Assembly (NCBI GenBank): GCA_049606855.1
Contig: JBMYVY010000007.1
Location: 1-64,000, forward strand
Length of the DNA stretch: 64,000 nucleotides
Source: JBELHR01 sp049606855
GTDB taxonomy: Bacteria > Bacteroidota > Bacteroidia > Flavobacteriales > Flavobacteriaceae
Reading direction: 5' to 3'
Of the stretch, positions 7,918-17,415 are shown in pieces. Every line of letters starts with the position of its first letter. Position 1 is the stretch's first letter. The notes under the pieces are model-generated. The model was not told the DNA's origin, made no database searches, and saw nothing but the letters and a program-made list of their open reading frames with translations. The position numbers and the translations under genes were made by a program.

Positions 7918-10900
7918 ATGAAAACAAGTATATACCAATCTAATAATAAAATCAGAATTGTTACCGCAGCTTCCCTTTTCGACGGGCATGATGCAGCAAT
8001 CAATATCATGAGACGCATCATCCAATCTACCGGGGTTGAGGTGATACATTTAGGTCATGATCGTAGCGTAGATGAAGTCGTAAATACAGCCATTGCTGAA
8101 GACGTTCAAGGAATTGCGATGACGAGTTACCAAGGAGGTCATGTCGAATATTTTAAATACATGTATGACTTACTGAAAGAAAAAGGTGCTGGTCATATCA
8201 AAATTTTTGCTGGAGGAGGTGGAGTAATTCTTCCTGATGAAATAAAACTGTTAGAACAATACGGTATTACAAAAATATACAGTCCTGATGACGGAAGAGT
8301 TATGGGGCTTCAAGGGATGATTAATCACATGATTGAAAGCTGTGATTTTCCGACTGGAAAAAATATTGAGATTGATGCTTCAGCCATTAAAAATCAAAAT
8401 CCCAAAGCGCTAGCCCAAGCAATTTCTGCCGTAGAAAATTTCCCCGAGCTTCATAGAAAGGCCTTAGAAGAAATGCTAGGTGGAACGTATCAGGTTCCGG
8501 TTCTGGGAATAACAGGTACAGGGGGTGCAGGAAAATCTTCTATGGTAGACGAGATCATCAGAAGATTCAGCAATGATTTTCCTGAAAAGAAACTTGCAAT
8601 TATCTCAGTTGACCCCTCCAAACGAAAAACCGGAGGAGCACTTTTAGGAGACCGTATTCGCATGAACGCGGTGAATCATCCCAATATTTTCATGAGATCT
8701 CTGGCAACCAGACAGGCGAATTTAGCCCTATCCTCTCACATTAGTGATGCCTTACAAATCCTGAAGTATGCAGGTTTTGATTGGATTATTTTAGAGACCT
8801 CTGGTATCGGCCAATCGGATACGGAGATTCTAGAACATTCAGACAAGAGCCTTTATATTATGACTCCAGAATATGGAGCAGCAACTCAGCTAGAAAAAAT
8901 CGATATGATTGATTTTGCTGACTTAATTGCCTTAAACAAATTCGATAAAAGAGGAGCTTTAGATGCTTTAAGGGATGTTCAAAAACAAGTGCAGCGCAAT
9001 CAAAATCGCTGGGAGGAAGAAGTCTCTGATATGCCAGTGATTGGAACAATGGCTAGTCAGTTTAATGACCCGGGAACGAATCGTCTTTACTTGGAAATTA
9101 TCAAACTATTCAATTGGACAAGCAATCAAAACCTACCGGTGGATAGTAAGGAGAAAAAATTCATCATCCCCCCTAAAAGAAATCGTTATTTATCTGAAAT
9201 TTCTGATGGTAACCGCAATTATAATCAACAAGTTGAATCTCAAAGTAAAATTGCCCAGCAACTCTTTGGAATTTATCAAAGTATTTTGGGATTAACAGAT
9301 TTGGAACAATCTCAAGATCACTTGACTGTATATGGTCTTAATCAAGAACTATTGAAAAAACAAATCCCAGAAGAAAGTCAAATGCTATTTGACCTACTAT
9401 TGGCTGAATTTGATCGTAAAAAACTTCAATTAGACCCCTTAAAATGGGAGAAGATTAGAGACTTTCAGGAATTAAAAAAACAGTACAATCAAGATCATTA
9501 TACCTTCAAGGTTAGAGATAAAGAAATTTCGATGAAACTTCATGAGACTACCTTGTCTCATAGTAAAATACCAAAAGTCAGCTTACCGAAGTATACTGCT
9601 TGGGGAGATTTACTCAAATGGATTATGCAGGAAAATGCGCCCGGACAATTTCCTTTTACTGCAGGGCTATTCCCTTTTAAAAGAGCAGGAGAAGATCCAA
9701 CTCGAATGTTTGCAGGGGAAGGAGGTCCTGAAAGAACAAATAAGCGTTTTCATTATGTCTCACTAGGCATGCCCGCCAAAAGACTTTCTACAGCATTTGA
9801 TTCAGTAACCCTTTACGGAAACGACCCAGACAGAAGACCTGACATATATGGTAAAATTGGAAATTCTGGAGTTTCTATTTGTTGTTTAGACGATGCTAAG
9901 AAATTGTTTTCTGGCTTTGACCTTGCGGCACCATTGACCTCAGTATCCCTGACCATTAATGGACCTGCACCTATGCTATTGGGGTATTTTCTCAATACCG
10001 CAATTGACCAACAGTGCGAGAAATATATTAAGGAAAATGGGCTTGAAAAAGAAGTTGACCGCAAAATTGAAAAACTTTTTAAAGGTCGAGTTCGACCAAC
10101 TTACCAAGGAGATCTTCCTGAGGGTAATAACGGTTTAGGGCTTTATTTATTGGGGCTATCAGGAGATCAAGTCCTTCCCGAGCCTATCTATCAAAAAATT
10201 AAAGCAGCCACTCTGCAACAAGTTAGAGGAACGGTACAAGCAGATATTTTAAAAGAAGATCAAGCGCAAAACACCTGTATATTCTCAACGGAGTTTTCAT
10301 TAAAATTAATGGGAGATGTTCAAGAATATTTCAATCAAAATAAGATCAAGAACTTTTATTCTGTTTCAATTTCTGGATACCATATTGCCGAAGCTGGAGC
10401 CAATCCAATTACCCAATTGGCGTTGACATTAGCCAACGGATTTACTTATGTAGAATACTATTTAGAGCGCGGAATGAATATCAATGATTTCGGACCAAAC
10501 TTGAGTTTTTTCTTTTCGAATGGGATAGATGCAGAATATGCTGTAATCGGTCGGGTCGCTCGCAAAATATGGGCAAAGGCCATGAAGTATAAGTACGGAG
10601 CCAACGAACGCGCTCAAAAACTGAAATACCACATTCAAACTTCGGGTAGAAGTTTGCACGCTCAAGAAATTGATTTCAACGATATCAGAACCACATTACA
10701 GGCCTTGTATGCGATTTACGACAATTGTAATTCTCTACACACCAATGCCTACGATGAAGCCATTACAACACCTACAGAAGAATCTGTAAGAAGAGCCATG
10801 GCGATTCAGCTAATTATCAATAAAGAATTGGGATTGACTAAAAACGAAAACCCAATTCAAGGTGCATTCATTATCGAAGAACTCACTGATTTAGTAGAGC

Positions 10901-11325
10901 AGGCAGTATATGAAGAATTTGATCGTATCACAGAAAGAGGTGGAGTTCTGGGCGCTATGGAAACCATGTATCAGAGAAACAAAATTCAAGAAGAATCACT
11001 GTATTATGAAACACTGAAACACGAGGGCAAATTACCAATTGTCGGGGTAAATACCTTCCTAAACACCAAAGGGTCTCCAACGAGTATTCCAAACGAGGTT
11101 ATTCGTGCTACTATAGAAGAGAAAGAGACTCAAATAAGCAATCTTAACAACCTGCATCAAAGGCATCCAGATCAGGCAAAAGACTTACTTGCCTCTTTGG
11201 CTCAAGCAGCAAAACAAAATGAGAATTTGTTTGAAAAGCTTATCGAAGTTACCAAGTATTGCTCTTTGGGGCAGATAACGGACACTTTATTTGAAGTTGG
11301 AGGCCAGTATCGAAGAAACATGTAA
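7918..11325 (+). CDS. icmF: Fused isobutyryl-CoA mutase IcmF (B12-dependent acyl-CoA mutase)
   Basis: IcmF carries a cobalamin-binding domain, a GTPase chaperone and the mutase catalytic domain in one chain, and interconverts isobutyryl-CoA and butyryl-CoA (some members prefer other branched acyl-CoAs). The 1135 residues are in the expected order. The B12 domain has FDGHDAA with the cobalt-ligating His at residue 24 and a later SYQGGH. The MeaI-like G domain has Walker A GTGGAGKSS at about 200-208 and NKFDKRGALDA. The TIM-barrel mutase part, roughly 540-1120, includes TAGLFPFKRAGEDPTRMFAG and SGYHIAEAGANP. It is monocistronic, ended by a hairpin. No cobalamin riboswitch is seen upstream. Confidence 0.94.
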   Translation: MKTSIYQSNNKIRIVTAASLFDGHDAAINIMRRIIQSTGVEVIHLGHDRSVDEVVNTAIAEDVQGIAMTSYQGGHVEYFKYMYDLLKEKGAGHIKIFAGGGGVILPDEIKLLEQYGITKIYSPDDGRVMGLQGMINHMIESCDFPTGKNIEIDASAIKNQNPKALAQAISAVENFPELHRKALEEMLGGTYQVPVLGITGTGGAGKSSMVDEIIRRFSNDFPEKKLAIISVDPSKRKTGGALLGDRIRMNAVNHPNIFMRSLATRQANLALSSHISDALQILKYAGFDWIILETSGIGQSDTEILEHSDKSLYIMTPEYGAATQLEKIDMIDFADLIALNKFDKRGALDALRDVQKQVQRNQNRWEEEVSDMPVIGTMASQFNDPGTNRLYLEIIKLFNWTSNQNLPVDSKEKKFIIPPKRNRYLSEISDGNRNYNQQVESQSKIAQQLFGIYQSILGLTDLEQSQDHLTVYGLNQELLKKQIPEESQMLFDLLLAEFDRKKLQLDPLKWEKIRDFQELKKQYNQDHYTFKVRDKEISMKLHETTLSHSKIPKVSLPKYTAWGDLLKWIMQENAPGQFPFTAGLFPFKRAGEDPTRMFAGEGGPERTNKRFHYVSLGMPAKRLSTAFDSVTLYGNDPDRRPDIYGKIGNSGVSICCLDDAKKLFSGFDLAAPLTSVSLTINGPAPMLLGYFLNTAIDQQCEKYIKENGLEKEVDRKIEKLFKGRVRPTYQGDLPEGNNGLGLYLLGLSGDQVLPEPIYQKIKAATLQQVRGTVQADILKEDQAQNTCIFSTEFSLKLMGDVQEYFNQNKIKNFYSVSISGYHIAEAGANPITQLALTLANGFTYVEYYLERGMNINDFGPNLSFFFSNGIDAEYAVIGRVARKIWAKAMKYKYGANERAQKLKYHIQTSGRSLHAQEIDFNDIRTTLQALYAIYDNCNSLHTNAYDEAITTPTEESVRRAMAIQLIINKELGLTKNENPIQGAFIIEELTDLVEQAVYEEFDRITERGGVLGAMETMYQRNKIQEESLYYETLKHEGKLPIVGVNTFLNTKGSPTSIPNEVIRATIEEKETQISNLNNLHQRHPDQAKDLLASLAQAAKQNENLFEKLIEVTKYCSLGQITDTLFEVGGQYRRNM

Positions 11326-11359
11326 AAAAAAAGCGACACCTTGAAGTGTCACTTTTTTT
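11326..11359. terminator. Bidirectional terminator between icmF and the DUF349 gene
   Basis: A run of A, the stem GCGACAC/GTGTCAC with one mismatch and loop CTTGAA, and a run of T make a hairpin that can work on both strands. It fills exactly the gap between the two convergent stop codons. Confidence 0.8.
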
Positions 11360-13198
11360 TTAAAAATCTAAACTCTTTAGATAATTGTATTTCATATTCC
11401 AGATATCCATTTCTTGCTCAAACTCAGCAATTGATTTTTTAACATTTTGGACAAGTGGATTATCTTCTCCTGCATTCGAAATGAAACTCAAGTTATTTTC
11501 TAACTGTTTAGCTTCTTTCACACATTCATCTATTTTTTTACGCACAAAGTTCATTTCAGACTCTAACTTTCTCGTATTCCCTTCCTCCATAAGAGCGTCT
11601 ACTAAAGTTTTAAATCTAAACATGGCCGCTTCATCTTTTGGTACACCTAATTTGGCGAAGACTTTTTCTAGGGCTTTGTCAAATTTACCTTCAATATGAC
11701 GCTTGTTTCCAGGAACCGGACCAACATCTTTCCAGTTATTTGCTAACTCCATGATTTGTTCAACACTCGCTTCGGTACCTTCTTCAGACATGGTTCTAGC
11801 CTGATCCAAAATGACCTTTTTCGCTTCGTAAGCTTCATTTCCTTTGGTATCTCTTTGGTCTTGAGCCTTGTGTAAACGATCAAAATAATGATTGCATGCT
11901 GTTTTAAAATCTCTCCAAATAGAATCTGAGAACTTTCTAGGAACATGCCCAATACGCTTCCACTCTGCCTGAATACGTTTCATGGTTTCAGTAGCACTAT
12001 CGAAATCATCGGAATCCCTTAAAGATTGAGCAATTTCAACAAGTTTTAATTTCTTATTTAAATTATCTTGTTGCTCTTTCTTAACATCTTTATAAAATTT
12101 ATTCTTGGCATGGTTAAAGGGACGTGTAGCCTCTTTAAATTCACCCCAAATTTCATTACTCTTCGCTTTAGGGACTTTTCCAACAGCAAAATACTCTTCT
12201 CGTAATGCTTCGAAATCTTTTATCCCTTTTTGCCAATCACTGTGGTTTTTAAAACCATTAAAATCAAAAGCTTTAATTTTTTCAATCACCGCTCTTTTCT
12301 TTTCAATATTTTCTTCATACCTGGATTTCAATCCAGAAAAATACGCATCTCTATTTTCGTGAATTTTCTTTGTTGCAGCACTGAAACGCCCCCAAATTTC
12401 TTCGCGATGTTCTCTTGCTACTGGTCCGTAATCCTCTTTCCATTTACGGTGAAGTTCTTGCAATTCTTTGAAAGCGGCCATGACATCTTCTTGAGCAGCC
12501 AAAGCCTCTGCTTGCTCCACAAGCTTAATCTTCTCTTCTAAATTATGTTTAAAATCTAAATCTCTATAGTCATTAGATAAGTGTAGTAAATCATAGAAAC
12601 GCTCAACGTGATGATGAAAATTTCTCCACGTATCATTGTATTTATTTCTCGGTACAGGTCCAATTGAATTCCATCGCTTTTTAAGCTCTTGGAAATCCTT
12701 GTACATGGTTTTTGGGTCTGCACTTTCGATTAGTTCTTTTAAGGAATCAATAACTAATAAACGAGTATTCAAGTTTTGGTTTAACTGTTTTTCAAGTTCT
12801 CCATAATACTTATCCCTCTTTTGTTTGTAGTCAGCTAGCAGGCTGTTGTACTTTGTTTTTGCCGGTAAAGAAAATTGAAAATCTATAGAATTTCCTCCTT
12901 CAGCGAGAAAAGCTGCCTTTTTTTCAGCCAATAATTTCGCAAAATTAGCGTTGAAAACAGACTTAATATCGTCTACATTCTTTTTTATACGTTGCACCGG
13001 CTCATTTTTGATGAGCTTTTCTAGGGCATCTGCTAATTCATCTAAACTATACTTAGAATAATCAACAACCTCTATCTCAGTACCTTCTTCAGACTCCTTT
13101 GCAATAGCTTCCTCTACTTGTGCTACTGCTTTAGATTCTGCTGACTCGTCGACAGGCTTGTTTGATTCTTGGTTTTCGTTGGCTTGATCTAACATCAT
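11360..13198 (-). CDS. DUF349 repeat protein
   Basis: This 612-residue, highly charged, helical cytosolic protein contains at least five DUF349 repeats, each marked by a W-x-x-x-G-x-V-P-R/K pattern: SIGPVPRNKYNDTWRNF, EDYGPVAREHREEIWGRF, AVGKVPKAKSNEIWGEF, RIGHVPRKFSDSIWRDF and DVGPVPGNKRHIEGKF. The N-terminal 75 residues are acidic and probably disordered. The family is widespread in Bacteroidota; its role is not established. It has a possible start one codon later, since two ATG are adjacent. It is convergent with icmF and precedes the aroE cluster on the same strand by about 60 bases. Confidence 0.92.
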   Translation of the reverse strand: MMLDQANENQESNKPVDESAESKAVAQVEEAIAKESEEGTEIEVVDYSKYSLDELADALEKLIKNEPVQRIKKNVDDIKSVFNANFAKLLAEKKAAFLAEGGNSIDFQFSLPAKTKYNSLLADYKQKRDKYYGELEKQLNQNLNTRLLVIDSLKELIESADPKTMYKDFQELKKRWNSIGPVPRNKYNDTWRNFHHHVERFYDLLHLSNDYRDLDFKHNLEEKIKLVEQAEALAAQEDVMAAFKELQELHRKWKEDYGPVAREHREEIWGRFSAATKKIHENRDAYFSGLKSRYEENIEKKRAVIEKIKAFDFNGFKNHSDWQKGIKDFEALREEYFAVGKVPKAKSNEIWGEFKEATRPFNHAKNKFYKDVKKEQQDNLNKKLKLVEIAQSLRDSDDFDSATETMKRIQAEWKRIGHVPRKFSDSIWRDFKTACNHYFDRLHKAQDQRDTKGNEAYEAKKVILDQARTMSEEGTEASVEQIMELANNWKDVGPVPGNKRHIEGKFDKALEKVFAKLGVPKDEAAMFRFKTLVDALMEEGNTRKLESEMNFVRKKIDECVKEAKQLENNLSFISNAGEDNPLVQNVKKSIAEFEQEMDIWNMKYNYLKSLDF

Positions 13199-13260
13199 AA
13201 TGTGTTTAAAGGTTCCTTAAATAAAACCTAAATATACTAAGTACGATGCGCCTGACAAAA

Positions 13261-14001
13261 TTATTTATTCCAAATTTCCCACGCCTTTTCTGCCTGATGA
13301 ACTAACATTTCATATCCGTTTTTGATCTGAGCTCCACGAGATTTTCCTTCTTGCAAAAAAGCGGTCACTTCCGGGTTGTAAATTAAATCAAATAAGACAA
13401 AATCCTCCTTTATTAAATCATAGGGCAGTTTAGGTTTTTCAAAGACCTGAGGAAAGGTTCCAATGGGACTAGCATTTACTATTATTTTTATTGGCCCAAA
13501 ACCTTGATCCAACAATTCATCATAAGAAATTTGATTTGGAGAATCGGGATTCCTACTTGCAAAAGTCACCTGAATTCCTCGCTTATTTAACACATAAGCA
13601 ACCGCCTTGGAGGCTCCACCCGTCCCAAGTATCAATGCCGATTTCATCTCTGGTTTGAGCAGGGGCGAAACTGCCATATCAAAACCATAAGCATCTGTAT
13701 TAAAACCTTTCATTGCGCCCTCCTTAAAGCGAATTGTATTCACTGCTCCAATTTCTTGAGCATCCTGGTCAAGCTCATCCAAAAATGGAATAACTTCTTC
13801 CTTATAGGGAATGGTAACATTCATGCCTGCTAGCTCTGATTTGGTTAAAAACCGTTCAAAATCATCACCTAAACTTTGAAAATCAAAATTTTCATAAGTG
13901 GCATTAGTGATACGTTCAGCCTGAAATTTATTTTTAAAATAGTTTCTTGAAAAACTATAATCGATATCCTTACCTAAAAGCCCGTACCTATGCTTTTGCA
14001 T
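13261..14001 (-). CDS. aroE: Shikimate dehydrogenase
   Basis: AroE reduces 3-dehydroshikimate to shikimate with NADPH, in aromatic amino acid synthesis. The chosen ATG at 14001 gives 246 residues beginning MQKHRYGLLGKDIDYSFS, which matches the family N-terminus, and has GGAAAC just upstream; an ATG at 14037 would add 12 unrelated residues. The catalytic Lys lies in NVTIPYKEEV, the NADP-binding loop is LGTGGASKAV followed by FASRNPDS, and the C-terminal NGYEMLVHQAEKAWEIW is typical. It overlaps the 3' end of the upstream DUF368 gene by 14 bases, so it is the last gene of that operon. Confidence 0.95.
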   Translation of the reverse strand: MQKHRYGLLGKDIDYSFSRNYFKNKFQAERITNATYENFDFQSLGDDFERFLTKSELAGMNVTIPYKEEVIPFLDELDQDAQEIGAVNTIRFKEGAMKGFNTDAYGFDMAVSPLLKPEMKSALILGTGGASKAVAYVLNKRGIQVTFASRNPDSPNQISYDELLDQGFGPIKIIVNASPIGTFPQVFEKPKLPYDLIKEDFVLFDLIYNPEVTAFLQEGKSRGAQIKNGYEMLVHQAEKAWEIWNK

Positions 14002-14998
14002 GTTTCCTTTTTTTAATTTTTTTTGCAATATAGTCAATCGCCAGAACCCCTAAAGCTCCAATGAACACCCAAAGAACTGCTATATAAGTTTCACCCGAGG
14101 ACCAATCTGGCCAATAACGTTTGTAAAACCTTACGACCTCAGTGTTTGGAAGGTAAACGGCAGTTTTCCACGGCCAAACAGCACCAAGTGAGCCTGTTAT
14201 AAAGCCAATGATCACAGCAATCACAACGTCGTGAAAGTTTTTGAGTAAATAACTTAAGATCTGGGACAAACTCACCAATCCAACTAAGGAACCCGCCCCA
14301 AAAACTACAATTACCTCTATATAATGCAACTGAACAGGGTCTGAAAGAAATGAAAAGTCACCGGAAAACACACTAAAGATCATACCGAATAACGCGTTTA
14401 CGGCATCGACCATCAGCAAGACATAATTTCCGAGCAACATTAAAATAAAACTTCCAGACAAACCGGGCAAAGTCATCCCCGAAACCCCTATGACACCACA
14501 TATAAAAACAAACCAAAGTTGGTCATTCTCCGCTCCAATATTCATGAAGTTAATGGAAAATCCTGCTACAGCTCCAAGCATCAATGCAATAATCGTCCTT
14601 CTATTCCACTGATCAAATCCTTTTACAATGAAAATAATTGACCCCAATACCATTCCAAAAAAACTTGCCCAAACATAGATTGAATACCGCTCCAACAAAA
14701 AGTCAAGAATCATTGAAAAACTGAAGTAACTGAATAAACTTCCAAGAAAAATTGGGAATAAAAATGGGCCGTTGATATACCTGTAAAAACTGAGCCATCG
14801 TCCCCCAAAGAATAATTTAAAGGCCTTTAGATTAATCTTTTGCAAGGAGTAGATGAGTTGTTCATAAAAGCCTAAAACAAAAGCCACAGTACCACCAGAA
14901 ACCCCGGGCACCTTATTGGCCATTCCCATGATAAGCCCTTTTAAAAATGTATAAAATTGGTGCCTAAACACGGTTTTTTGCCAAACGTTCCATTCCAA
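13988..14998 (-). CDS. DUF368 membrane transporter (second of tandem pair)
   Basis: DUF368 proteins were shown in Staphylococcus and Vibrio to be undecaprenyl-phosphate translocases (PopT), recycling the lipid carrier for cell-wall synthesis. This 336-residue copy has both halves of the inverted-repeat fold: NKVPGVSGGTVAFVLGFYEQL near residue 30 and GMTLPGLSGSFILMLLGNY near 175, within about ten membrane segments, and a basic C-terminus (KKIKKRKHAKA). It overlaps the upstream paralog by 35 bases and aroE by 14. It differs clearly from its neighbour in sequence, so it is not a recent duplicate. Transport substrate is inferred from the family. Confidence 0.88.
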   Translation of the reverse strand: MEWNVWQKTVFRHQFYTFLKGLIMGMANKVPGVSGGTVAFVLGFYEQLIYSLQKINLKAFKLFFGGRWLSFYRYINGPFLFPIFLGSLFSYFSFSMILDFLLERYSIYVWASFFGMVLGSIIFIVKGFDQWNRRTIIALMLGAVAGFSINFMNIGAENDQLWFVFICGVIGVSGMTLPGLSGSFILMLLGNYVLLMVDAVNALFGMIFSVFSGDFSFLSDPVQLHYIEVIVVFGAGSLVGLVSLSQILSYLLKNFHDVVIAVIIGFITGSLGAVWPWKTAVYLPNTEVVRFYKRYWPDWSSGETYIAVLWVFIGALGVLAIDYIAKKIKKRKHAKA

Positions 14999-15884
14999 TA
15001 ATCAACAGTAAGCCGGCGCAAGTGGCAATTAGTGCTCCAAGCATTTGAGCATCACCATCAAAATTCGTCGGCCAAATACTTCTTTCCAATAGAGGGACCT
15101 CCTCCCCTTTGGAATTAATTCTCCAAGTCAAGACCTCCTTCCAAGGCCAAATTTTATTTAACGACCCTATGATGAAACCTATTAACCCCATCAGTGTCCA
15201 ATTTTTATAGTGCTCAAAAAGCCATTTTAATACTCTTGCAAAACTGAGCAACCCAACAATTGCGCCCAAGCCAACAATCGCAATACTTTGAAAATCTCTA
15301 TCCTTTATCGCAGTTAAAACTGGCGTATATGCTCCAAGCAAAACCAAAATAAACGAACCTGAAATCCCCGGCAAAATCATAGCACAAATAGCCAATGCTC
15401 CAGACAAAAATAAAAATATGGAAGAAGCATCTTCATTAACAAGAGGTTCCAATGTCGTTATATAATAAGCGATAAATGCAAAAAGGAAAGAAAACAAAAC
15501 CATCTTCCAATCAATGGCTTTGACACTTTTAAAGATCACAACAATACTTGCTAGGACAAGCCCAAAAAAGAAAGACCAAACTAAAATTGGCTCAGTATCA
15601 AGCAAAAATGTAATGCCACGAGCCAAACTCGCCAAAGAAATTACAATTCCCAAAAGTAAAAAACTAATAAACCTCCCGTTTAAGGCCTTCCAAAAAGCTT
15701 GAAAACCTTCTTTCTTCCAGGTTTTGATTAAACCTAGATTAATCCCATTAATGGTTTCGATAAGTTCTTGATAGATTCCAGTAATAAAAGCAATCGTTCC
15801 TCCAGAAACTCCGGGTACAACATCGGCAGCTCCCATAGCCATACCTTTTAAAACAAGAATAAGATTATTTTTTTTAGTCCCCAT
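14964..15884 (-). CDS. DUF368 membrane transporter (first of tandem pair)
   Basis: This is a 306-residue polytopic membrane protein with the DUF368 signatures GAADVVPGVSGGTIAFITG near residue 18 and MILPGISGSFILVLLGAYTP near 165. By family it is a candidate flippase for undecaprenyl phosphate. It is first of a three-gene minus-strand operon (DUF368, DUF368, aroE) with overlapping ends. The TPR gene upstream ends 27 bases away and may belong to the same transcript. The two copies could form a heteromer or serve different lipids; the sequence does not decide. Confidence 0.88.
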   Translation of the reverse strand: MGTKKNNLILVLKGMAMGAADVVPGVSGGTIAFITGIYQELIETINGINLGLIKTWKKEGFQAFWKALNGRFISFLLLGIVISLASLARGITFLLDTEPILVWSFFFGLVLASIVVIFKSVKAIDWKMVLFSFLFAFIAYYITTLEPLVNEDASSIFLFLSGALAICAMILPGISGSFILVLLGAYTPVLTAIKDRDFQSIAIVGLGAIVGLLSFARVLKWLFEHYKNWTLMGLIGFIIGSLNKIWPWKEVLTWRINSKGEEVPLLERSIWPTNFDGDAQMLGALIATCAGLLLIIGMERLAKNRV

Positions 15885-15911
15885 AGGTCTTTTTGGACAA
15901 AACTAAAACGT

Positions 15912-17261
15912 TTAGTTGGTTTTTTCTAACTTTTTGCCCTCTATAAATAGCTCTGGAAAAACATCCTTCATAACCACCTTATACTCTATATCCATGTCCT
16001 CGGCTTTTTTTAATAAAAGAGTTCCAATTTCTTTATTCCCATACAAATATTCTAAACCACCCAACCTATAAGTCAATTCCGCTGTATTCATATGGTTGGT
16101 CATCCCCAATTCCGCATAGTTTTTTGCAGCATTGAAATCTCCAATAAACACAAGACAATCGATGATGGCAACCCAGATCTCTAAATCGTCTTGTTCCAAG
16201 GCCAGACATTCTTTAAATCCCTCTATAGCTTCTTCAAAGAGACTGAGTTTCAAACACAGTACTGAAAACAAATTCCAGTAGGTTGAATTACTATCTTCAA
16301 TATTTAAGAGCGCTTTACAATAATACAAAGCCTTTTCAAAATCTCGTTTTTCATAATAGGTTTTTGCCAAACTGAACCACCCCTTTTCTAATAATGGATC
16401 TTCAACTATCGCTTTTGCAAAAAATCGTGCCGACTGCTCCTCATTTCTCAGTTTCTCATAGCATTTACCCACTCGAAACAGCACAAAAGCAGTTGGATCG
16501 TCTAATTCTAAAGAAATTAGATAATTTTCAATTGCTTTTTCATAATTACCCAAACGCTCTAGGGTTTTTGCCTTTTCAACATAAGCCCCAACGAAATCTT
16601 CATCAATTAAACTTGCAAAATCAAAAGCTCTGAGGGCCTCCTCATAATTTTTTGTATTGTAATACTGTCTTCCCAATTGATGCCACCCGATTTCAGAATA
16701 GGGGTTTTCGTCGGTAAATTCAGTTAAAAATTTAATGGCTAGATCAGCTTGCTTTTCCATATCAAAGCAATACACTACATTGAATAAGGCCGCAAAATCA
16801 TCTGGGCTGTCTTTTAAAGAGTATTCAAAATACAGGCGCGCTTCCTTGAAATTGTTCAAATAGATATACTCCATTCCCAGCAACAACCATATATCAGCAG
16901 GATTATCTGTAAAAACCAAAGCCTGATCTAAAAGCGCTACAGCTTGATCATGCTTGTGCTTTTTTGAGTAAATATCCGCTAATTGAACGTAAATTTCAGA
17001 ATTGGTTGGCTCGATGGCTTGTAAGTGATTCAAGAGTTTATACGCTGCGGATAGTTCATCTTCAAAAATCATTAACTCCGCTTTTAAAATAAGCAATAAG
17101 GTGGATTTAGGGTGCTGTTCCAAACCTAAACTCAAGGCTTTTTTAGCTAAACTGTGTTTACCACTTTCAATATAGAAGTCAATAATATTTTCAAATTCTG
17201 TGGCGTCAAAGAAATAAACACTATTCGTCTTCAACATGGATTCAAACTTCGATAACGACAT
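15912..17261 (-). CDS. Tetratricopeptide repeat protein
   Basis: This 449-residue protein is built almost wholly of TPR helices, for example PTNSEIYVQLADIYSKKHKH, NPADIWLLLGMEYIYLNNFK, SEIGWHQLGRQYYNTKNYEE and DPTAFVLFRVGKCYEKLRNE, about ten repeats in total. No signal peptide is seen, so it is probably cytosolic and mediates protein contacts. It lies upstream of the DUF368-aroE genes on the same strand. Such TPR proteins are common in flavobacteria with no defined role. Confidence 0.88.
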   Translation of the reverse strand: MSLSKFESMLKTNSVYFFDATEFENIIDFYIESGKHSLAKKALSLGLEQHPKSTLLLILKAELMIFEDELSAAYKLLNHLQAIEPTNSEIYVQLADIYSKKHKHDQAVALLDQALVFTDNPADIWLLLGMEYIYLNNFKEARLYFEYSLKDSPDDFAALFNVVYCFDMEKQADLAIKFLTEFTDENPYSEIGWHQLGRQYYNTKNYEEALRAFDFASLIDEDFVGAYVEKAKTLERLGNYEKAIENYLISLELDDPTAFVLFRVGKCYEKLRNEEQSARFFAKAIVEDPLLEKGWFSLAKTYYEKRDFEKALYYCKALLNIEDSNSTYWNLFSVLCLKLSLFEEAIEGFKECLALEQDDLEIWVAIIDCLVFIGDFNAAKNYAELGMTNHMNTAELTYRLGGLEYLYGNKEIGTLLLKKAEDMDIEYKVVMKDVFPELFIEGKKLEKTN

Positions 17262-17308
17262 AATTTAGGGTTTTATGAGGCTCTGTACTAGCATCTTAAT
17301 TTCGATTA

Positions 17309-17316
17309 CAAAGATA
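17309..17316 (-). promoter_or_regulatory. Putative promoter (TATCTTTG) of TPR gene
   Basis: TATCTTTG on the minus strand matches TAnnTTTG. A TTG on the same strand at 17333-17335 lies 16 bases upstream and could be the -33 element. The site is 47 bases from the ATG at 17261. Confidence 0.45.
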
Positions 17317-17383
17317 AGGCTAATTTAGTATTCAATAATCGATTGATACAGAATGTTTTTAACAAACTAATTAACAGATTTAC

Positions 17384-17391
17384 TATATTTG
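17384..17391 (+). promoter_or_regulatory. Putative -7 box (TATATTTG) of pyrR-pyrB operon
   Basis: Exact TAnnTTTG match 24 bases before the pyrR ATG. The short leader leaves no room for a PyrR-dependent attenuator of the Bacillus kind. Confidence 0.5.
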
Positions 17392-17415
17392 TTTTAGAAA
17401 ACTTCTAAATCACAG

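Noticed and set aside
7852..8049. Minus-strand ORF opposite the start of icmF
   Set aside because: It lies antisense to the conserved B12 domain of icmF and has no recognisable features; it is a shadow frame.
17392..17415. PyrR-dependent attenuator upstream of pyrR
   Set aside because: The leader after the promoter box is too short for the required RNA structures.
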